From the NCBI GenBank assembly GCA_023375785.1, contig SZWC01000103.1, positions 377,592-441,591 on the forward strand: DNA of 64,000 nt. Reading direction: 5' to 3'. Under the pieces are notes generated by a model. The model made no database searches, was not told the DNA's origin, and worked only from the letters and a program-made list of their open reading frames with translations. This DNA comes from Penium margaritaceum. Taxonomy: Eukaryota; Streptophyta; Zygnematophyceae; Desmidiales; Peniaceae. This document shows, piece by piece, positions 57,788-64,000 of this stretch. Within the stretch, counting starts at the first letter, position 1, and each line of letters starts with the position of its first letter. A program made the position numbers and the translations under genes.

Positions 57788-58719
57788 GGCTCGTACTTGT
57801 CTGGTGGGTCCGACCGTGGATGAAGCATTGATTCCTCTTGAGCTGGGACTTCTCGGCGGTGTGACACTCCTAAAATGGAGGATGCCTTGCTCGTTTGCTG
57901 TTGGTGTTGGGGTTGTTGCTCAGCATCTGTGCGATGTGAAGTCACGATAGATGGGCATTCCCGTCGGGTTTCCCTTTGCCATTTTCCCACCGCCTCCAAG
58001 TTTCTATCTGTTCGTGGTGGAGACACACCGCTGTCCGAGGCCCGTCGACGAGGGTGAACGGTTGGGCGAGAGGGGAATGCCGGAGGACAGAAGGTGACGA
58101 GTTGATGCAGGGCGTGTGAAGCCTGCACCGAAGGGTGATCAAACGATACTTCTTCTTCCTCTGCTTGGTCCTCCTGGGCATCGTCCAAGTGTGCACAATT
58201 CTCGTAATGGGTGACAGAAGGTGCAGGTGAGGTCACCCTTGGGGTAGAGAACTCAAGGCGCCGCGGTGCGTCCTCCGTTGGCGTCATGTCCACTGCCTTG
58301 TAAATGGTCCTTCTATCTGGCGTCATGACTTTATGGAGCAAGACGGGCCCTTCATCCGCCTCAAGCTCCTGCTCTTCATCTGATACATTGTCTTCCACCT
58401 GCATGGAGTCGCACAGTCCGTCTGGGTGGCGCGTGTCGTCTTCCTCTGGGTCCTCCTGGAAGGGATTGGCCAACTGTGCCTGTCGGATAGCCTTCCATTC
58501 ACGGAGTTCCTCAAGCCGTCGCAGGTGAAATTCTTCTTCTTCGTCGGGGTCCGTCTCATCTCCATTGTTGTACAACTGCAGGGACTGATCATCCACCGGA
58601 TCCCACTCAAATGTAGGGTCCAGCCCTGGAGGATCTTCTGGGCTTCTCTCGTAATGACGCGCGGTGGCGGTTCGCCTCATCCTTTCTTTTTTGGAGACGT
58701 CGAGTGCGTTGGGGCTCAT
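57766..58719 (-). CDS. Acidic gag-like N-terminal ORF, 317 aa
   Basis: This intact frame starts at an ATG (MSPNALDVSKKERMRRTATA). Residues 45-65 are strongly acidic (GDETDPDEEEEFHLRRLEEL), followed by a helix, more acidic stretches (QEDPEEDDTR, VSDEEQELEADEG) and a Ser/Pro/Arg/Gln-rich C-terminal third. There is no membrane segment or catalytic motif. Its place directly before the gag core suggests the N-terminal part of a gypsy-type gag polyprotein or a separate leader ORF. It is the longest unbroken frame in this element. Function is inferred from position only. Confidence 0.55.
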   Translation of the reverse strand: MSPNALDVSKKERMRRTATARHYERSPEDPPGLDPTFEWDPVDDQSLQLYNNGDETDPDEEEEFHLRRLEELREWKAIRQAQLANPFQEDPEEDDTRHPDGLCDSMQVEDNVSDEEQELEADEGPVLLHKVMTPDRRTIYKAVDMTPTEDAPRRLEFSTPRVTSPAPSVTHYENCAHLDDAQEDQAEEEEVSFDHPSVQASHALHQLVTFCPPAFPSRPTVHPRRRASDSGVSPPRTDRNLEAVGKWQRETRRECPSIVTSHRTDAEQQPQHQQQTSKASSILGVSHRREVPAQEESMLHPRSDPPDKYEPWGTRTS

Positions 58720-59494
58720 CCTTGCATCGCCAATGGTACAGCCAAATGATTCACCAGCACGATCGCTCTAGCCTCACGCCTCGTAGGTTGGCAGCGGGAC
58801 ACCACCGTGATCTGGGGAATCGTTCGGGTTGCGGTGACGGGTGGCCTGCGGTGTCTTTCGTCCGGTGGAAGATTCGACAGCTCCCTCCTGAGATAACCGT
58901 GTTTCGGATTATAGACTGATCTGTAGGTACATTTCACACTCGTCACATAAAATAAGCGAGTCCACACTCACCGCACCATTAACACTGTTATACCCCTTTT
59001 CGCCTTCGGCCGGAATCGGGTCTGACAGCATGCGAGGATCAGCTCCTTAGGTGTGGTTCATTCCGCGCTATCCCCGCGGCTCCGCTTACTTTCCTTTTCC
59101 AACTCTGCCATGTCATGTATCACTCTGTTTGCTCCAGTTTGATCAAAGCACGTTTCATCGACCGGGTAACGTTTCTTAATCACTCGACGAATCATCCACC
59201 GAATTAGTGCCGGGAATATATCACATACACACTCCTTCTCCAAATGACCCGTACTTCTCTGGCCGGGACTTCGACTAATCTCAGGACAATCACTGTGGTT
59301 ATTCTAACTATTAGATTCGCTCACTTTACTTAATCACCGACGGTCAATCATGCACTGGACAACATGACACTCGCTCAGAGAATTCCTCCTAACGACCAAA
59401 ACAAGATGAATTTGAACAATCAAAGAAACTTCCTTCAAACAAAAGAGGGAGAATAATCAATCAGTATTTCTCTCATAACCACACAATCAGTACC
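58720..59494. other. Non-coding region between the two upstream ORFs of the gypsy-like remnant
   Basis: About 775 bp without a convincing reading frame. It is locally AT-rich (59.2-59.5 kb). It could contain leader or LTR sequence of the retroelement, but I found neither TG...CA bounded ends nor a tRNA primer match that I would defend. Confidence 0.45.
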
Positions 59495-60085
59495 CTAGGC
59501 GTCACCAAGCAGAACACGCAAACCGTAAGCTTCCTGAGTCAATGGACCATCGACCGGCGCAGGTCTTCGCACAAGCACCGTGCGGTGCACGCCGCCTTCA
59601 TTGTTCGCCCGTGGAACGGCCCGACGTAACTCCCGTGGTCCGTTAGTACGTCGACCTACACGAGAACGGGCACGTGCCGAGTCCTCCTCTCGCAGGTGGG
59701 CGAGCTCATGGTGGTAGCGCTGGTATACTCGGTACGCCTCGGCCCGCTCTTCAGCCGCCTCAGCAGCACGCCGCCCAATGTCACGCGCGACCTCCTGCCA
59801 GGTCTCCACGTGGTGGGGCTCGTTGTTGTGGGGAAGTCTCTTCAGCCACGGTTGCCAGAACTGCTCCACGGCTCCACCGACAGGATGATGCAACCATTGC
59901 ATCACTCCCAGAACCGTGTGTGCGCCAAGCGGACGGGGCACATTGCAGCAGTTGCAGATGGCGTAGAAGGACATTGGAGAGTCTCGGGGACCGCACCTGG
60001 AGCTGGGTGCCTGGTACTCCCGTGGGAACTCAGGACCAGGCCATGATGGCTCCGTGATGTGCTCCTCTGGAAGCGGCCTTTCCAT
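59495..60085 (-). CDS. Uncharacterised Arg/Glu-rich ORF, 196 aa
   Basis: I choose the ATG at 60085 (MERPLPEEHITEPSWPGPEF); the frame is open ten codons further but without ATG. The first third is Pro-rich and contains a Cys cluster (ICNCCNVPRPLG). The middle has Trp-rich segments (VMQWLHHPVGG, EQFWQPWLKRL). Then comes a long charged helix (ARDIGRRAAEAAEERAEAYR) that may be a coiled coil, and finally a basic tail. I recognise no family. It may be an additional ORF of the retroelement or a captured fragment. It is unbroken, unlike its neighbours. Confidence 0.4.
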   Translation of the reverse strand: MERPLPEEHITEPSWPGPEFPREYQAPSSRCGPRDSPMSFYAICNCCNVPRPLGAHTVLGVMQWLHHPVGGAVEQFWQPWLKRLPHNNEPHHVETWQEVARDIGRRAAEAAEERAEAYRVYQRYHHELAHLREEDSARARSRVGRRTNGPRELRRAVPRANNEGGVHRTVLVRRPAPVDGPLTQEAYGLRVLLGDA

Positions 60086-60115
60086 TCGGGGATGGCAGCA
60101 CACCCTCTCACACAC

Positions 60116-60335
60116 ACACTTCTCCTACACTCCTAATCCGGTATAGCTTCCATACTCTAACCTGTCGCAAGACGGGACGTGGGTCCCGCTCGACGGTCTG
60201 ATTTCGACTGAGGGTCAGCAATCTCTCAGTCCGGCCAACGGCTGCATGGCCAGCCTCCCACACCCGGGTCAGGCGAGAGGTCAGCAACGTCGCTCGCCAA
60301 TGGTGAATGCTGTCTCGCGAGTCGGGAGCAGAATN
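60116..60335. other. Spacer between retroelement remnant and 190-bp satellite
   Basis: About 220 bp of GC-rich, non-repetitive sequence with no gene. It contains a short CA microsatellite at 60108-60118 and ends in a single N at 60335, after which the satellite starts at once. Confidence 0.6.
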
Positions 60336-63300
60336 ATGAACGAAACATCATTAACAGTCAGCCACAGTCAGAGTGCCCAATCACATTTCAGATGTACTAG
60401 ACATGACCTTCCTGCTATCAACACGATATAATACTGGTGGCTCGGTGTGGCTATTGTGTGCAATGCCTTGACAAAGTTGGCATGTGCCACTGACCATGAC
60501 CACAAATGTATCCAAGTGACTTTTACTTCTATTGATTGTAACACCAGTCAGCCACGGTCAGAGTGTCCAAACACAGTGCAGATATACTGGGCATGACCTT
60601 GCAGGTACAAACAAGGTAGAATACTGGTGGCTCGGTGTGGCTATTGTGTGCAATGCCATGACAAAGTTGGCATGTGCCACTGACCATGACCACAAAGATT
60701 ACCAAGTACCTTAAATGGCTATGAATCATAACACGAGTTAGCCACGGTCAGAGTGCCCAATCACAGTTCAGATGTACTACGCATGACCTTACGGGTATAA
60801 ACAAGGTAAAAAATCGGTGGATTCGCACGTCTATTGTGCGCAATGCCTTCACAAAGTTGGCATGTGCCACTGACCATGACCACAAAGTTTACCAAGTGCC
60901 TCAACTGGCTGTGAATCATAACACGAGTCAGCCACAGCCAGAGTGTCCAATCACAGTGCACATCTAATATGCATGACCTTGCAGGTATAAACAAAGGTAA
61001 GAAACTGGTGGCTTGGCACGACTATTGTGCGCAATGCCTTGACAAAATTGGCATGTGCCACTGACCATGTCCACAAATGTATCCAAGTGACATTTTCTTC
61101 TATTGATCATAACACGAGTCAGCCACAGTCAGAGTGTCCACTCATAGTGCAGACCTAATATGCATGACCTTGCAGGTATAAACAAGGTAAAAACCCGGAG
61201 GCTTGGCACGGCTACTGTGCACAATGCCTTCACAAAGGTGGCATGTGCCACTGACCATGACCAGAAAGGTTACCAAGTACCTTAGACGGATATGAATCAT
61301 AACACAAGTCAGCCACGGTCAGACTGTCCAATCACACTGTAGGTATACTGGGCATGACCTTGCAGGTATAATCAAGGTAGAGTACTGGTGGCTAAGCGTG
61401 GCTATTGTGCGCAATGCCTTGACAAAGTTGGCATGTGCCACTGACCATGACCACAAAGTTTACCAAGTACCTTAAACGGCTATGAATCATAACACGAGTC
61501 AGCCACGGTCAGAGTGTCCAATCACAGTGCAGATATAGTGGGCATGATCTTGCAGGTACAAACAAGGTAGAATACTGGTGGATTGGTGTGGCTATTATGC
61601 GCAATGCCTTGACAAATTTGACATGTGCCACTGACCATGACCACAAATGTATCCAAATGACTTTTACTTCTATTGAACATAACACGAGTCAGCCATGGTC
61701 AGAGTGTCCAATCACAGTGCAGATGTACTAGGCACGATCTTACAGGTGCAAACAAGGTATAATACTAGTGGCTTGGTGTGGCTATTGTGCACAATGCCTT
61801 GATAAAGTTGGCATGAGCCACTGACCATGACCACACATGTATCCAAGTGAATTTTACTTATATTGATCATAATACGAGTCAGCCACGGTCAGAGTGTCCA
61901 ATCACAGTGTAGATATACTGGAGATGACCTTGCAGGTACAAACAAGGTAGAATACTGGTGGCTCGGTGTGGTCATTGTGCGCAATGCCTTGACAAAGTTG
62001 GCATCTGCCACTGACCATGACCACAAATATATCAAAGTGACTTTTAATTCATTTGATCATAAAACGAGTCAGCCACGGTCAGAGTGTCCATTCACATTGC
62101 AGATGTGCTAGGCATGATCTTGCATGTGCAAACAAGGTAGATTACTGGTGGCGCGGTGAGGCTATTGTGCGCAATGCCTTGACAAAGTTGGCATGTGCCA
62201 CTGACCATGACCACAACGTTTACCAAGTGACTTTAACTTCTACGAATCATAACACGAGTCAGCCATGGTCAGAGTGTCCAATCACAGTGCAGATGTACTG
62301 GGCATGATCCTGCAGGTGAAAACAAGGTACAATACTGGTGGCTCGGTGCGGCTATTGTGCGCAATGCCTTGATAAAGTTGACATGAACGACTGACCATGA
62401 CCACAAAGTTTACCAAGTACCTTAAGCGGCTATGAATCATAACACGAGTTAGCCACGGACAGAGTGTCCAGTCACAGTGCAGATATACTAAGCATGACCT
62501 TGCAGGTATAAACAATGTAGAATATGGGTGGCTCGGTGTGGCTATTGTCCGCAATGCCTTGACAAAGTTGGCACGTGCAACTGACCATGACCACAAAGTT
62601 TACCTAGTACCTTAAACTTCTAATAATCCTAACACGAGTAAGCCATGGGCAAAGTGCCCAATCACAGCGCACATCTAATATGCATGATATTGCAGGTATA
62701 AACAAGGTAAAAAACCGGTGGCTTGGCACGTTTATTGTGCGCAATGCATTGACAAAGTTGGCATGTGCCACTGACCATGACTACAAAGTGTACCTAGTAC
62801 CTAAAACGGATATGAATCATAACACGTGTCATCCACGGTCAGAATGTCCAATAATAGTGCATATATACTGGGCATGAACTTGCAGGTATAAACAAGGTAG
62901 AATACGGGTGGCTCGGTGTGGCCATTGTGCGCAATGCCTTGACAAAGTTGGCATGTGCCACTGCCCATGACCACAAATGTATCCGAGTGACTTTTACTTC
63001 TATTGATCATAACAGGAGTCAGCCACGGACATACTGTCCATTCGGAGTGCAGATGTACTTGGCATGATCTTGCAGGTACAAACAAGGTAGAATACTGGTG
63101 GCTTGGTGTGGCTATTATGCGCAAGGCCCTGACTAAGTTGGCATGTGCCACTACACATGACCACAAATGTATCTAAGTGACATTTACTTCTATTGAACTA
63201 AATGAGTCATCCACGCCAGAGTGTCCAGTCACAGTGTAGATATACTAAACTTAACCTTACAGGTATAAAAAAGGTAGAATACCGGTGGCTCGGTGTGGCT

Positions 63301-64000
63301 ATTATGCGCAATGCCTAGACAAAGTTGGCATGTGCCACTGTCCATGACCACAAAGTTCACCAAGTACCTTAAACGGCTATGAATCATAACACGAGTCAGC
63401 CACGGTCAGAGTGTCCAATCACAGTGCAGATATACAGGGCATGACCTTGCAGGTACAGACAGGATAGAATACTGGTGGCTCGGTGTGGCTATTGTACGCA
63501 ATGCCTTGACAAAGTTGGCATGTGCCACTGACCATGACCACAAATGTATCCAAGTGACTTTTACTTCTATTGATCATAACACGAGTCAGCCACAGTCAGA
63601 GTGTCCAATCACATTGCAGATGTACTAGGCATGATCTTGCAGGTATAAACAAGGTAGAATACTGGTGGCTCGGTGTGGCTATTGTGCGCAATGACTTGAC
63701 AAAGTTGGCATGTGCCACTGACCATGACCACAAAGTTCACAAAGTGACTTTAACTTCTACGAATCGTAACACGAGTCAGCCACGGTCAGAGTGCCCAATC
63801 ACAGTGCACATCTAATATGCATGACCTTGCAGGTATAAACAGGGTAAAAATCGGTGGTTTGGCACGGGTATTGTGCACAATGCCTTGACAAAGTTGGCAT
63901 GTGCCACTGACCATGACCACAAATGTATCCAAGTGACTTTTACTTCTATTGATCATAACACGAGTCAGCCACGGTCAGAGTGTCCAATCACAGTGCAGAT
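60336..64000. repeat. 190-bp satellite array (about 19 monomers, continues past window)
   Basis: The box gccacggtcagagtg recurs at 60361, 60551, 60741, 60931, 61122, 61312, 61502, 61692, 61882, 62072, 62262, 62452, 62642, 62832, 63022, 63210, 63399, 63589, 63779 and 63968, a spacing of 188-191 bp. The best-kept part is ttggcatgtgccactgacca, which contains the inverted repeat TGGCA-TG-TGCCA. The stretch before the box exists in two main forms, accttaaacggctatgaatc and gacttttacttctattgatc, with hybrids at 62262, 62642 and 63779. A second pair of variants (gatatactgggcatgacc or catctaatatgcatgacc) assorts separately. Monomer length suits a nucleosome-sized satellite. Reading frames in it are coincidental. 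Confidence 0.97.

Larger units (their letters stand above)
55231..60334 (-). mobile_element. Ty3/gypsy-like retrotransposon remnant (leader, gag, protease)
   Basis: A 5.1-kb block of unique-looking sequence lies between the decamers and the 190-bp satellite. Read on the minus strand it gives an upstream ORF (60085-59495), an acidic gag-like N-terminal ORF (58719-57766), a retrotransposon gag core (57406-56921), a CCHC knuckle (56709-56750) and a protease-like segment (about 55880-55780). Reverse transcriptase and integrase are absent because the block ends at the array at 55231. I could not define LTRs or a primer site. The right boundary coincides with a single N at 60335, so the join to the satellite may be artificial. 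Assignment to Ty3/gypsy rests on the gag core and is an inference. Confidence 0.75.

Noticed and set aside
1-64000. CRISPR array
   Set aside because: The repeats are contiguous without unique spacers, the context is eukaryotic and no cas genes are present.
60336-64000. Short reading frames repeated in the 190-bp satellite
   Set aside because: They recur with the monomer, are interrupted at random, and 190 bp is not a multiple of three. No family resemblance.

Overview
This window looks like heterochromatin of a eukaryote, most probably a plant or streptophyte (charophyte-type) alga. I see no host gene, rRNA or tRNA gene in it. The lineage guess rests on three things: a Ty1/copia element with a UBN2-type gag and an initiator-Met-tRNA primer site, a hAT transposase with a DUF659 core, and a Ty3/gypsy gag with a CCHC knuckle. 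It is an inference, not a proof.

Layout. About 48 kb (three quarters of the window) is one degenerate tandem array of a 10-bp unit, TGTAAGTGCG on the + strand, in three blocks: 1-35831, 38881-48715 and 51895-55230. The blocks are separated by a 3' part of a hAT transposon (35832-38880), the 5' half of a copia retrotransposon (48716-51894) and a gag-pro part of a gypsy-like retrotransposon with its upstream region (55231-60334). From 60336 to the window end lies a different satellite with a monomer of about 190 bp. A 385-bp MITE-like element (TA target sites, internal TATCCGGATA palindromes) sits in the array at 7164 and 9506, with a partial third copy at 7687. There is a 181-bp N gap at 23582-23762 and single Ns at 7686, 50212, 51547 and 60335.

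Array structure. The decamer is organised at several scales: two perfectly homogenised blocks (15 x 60 bp at 661-1560; 15 x 30 bp at 19331-19780), many local duplications whose lengths are mostly multiples of 10, and kilobase-scale duplications (24.5-29.6 kb with 29.6-33.6 kb; 1.7-4.4 kb with 32.9-35.6 kb; 13.2-14.9 kb with 38.9-40.6 kb; 42.1-45.1 kb with 52.2-55.2 kb). Because 10 mod 3 is 1, the + strand meets TAA in every frame, while the - strand of the consensus is open in all three frames and always encodes the same decapeptide (RTYTHLHALT). The many long minus-strand reading frames over the array are therefore a property of the repeat and are not annotated as genes.

Mobile elements. All three are coded on the minus strand, all are incomplete, and all have broken reading frames. 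Most in-frame stops can be explained by C-to-T changes in Gln, Arg or Trp codons, the same kind of transition that dominates the variation of the decamer. Nothing suggests an operon or cooperating host genes. The window records amplification, insertion, duplication and decay in a silent repeat domain, with several joins that may be assembly artefacts.
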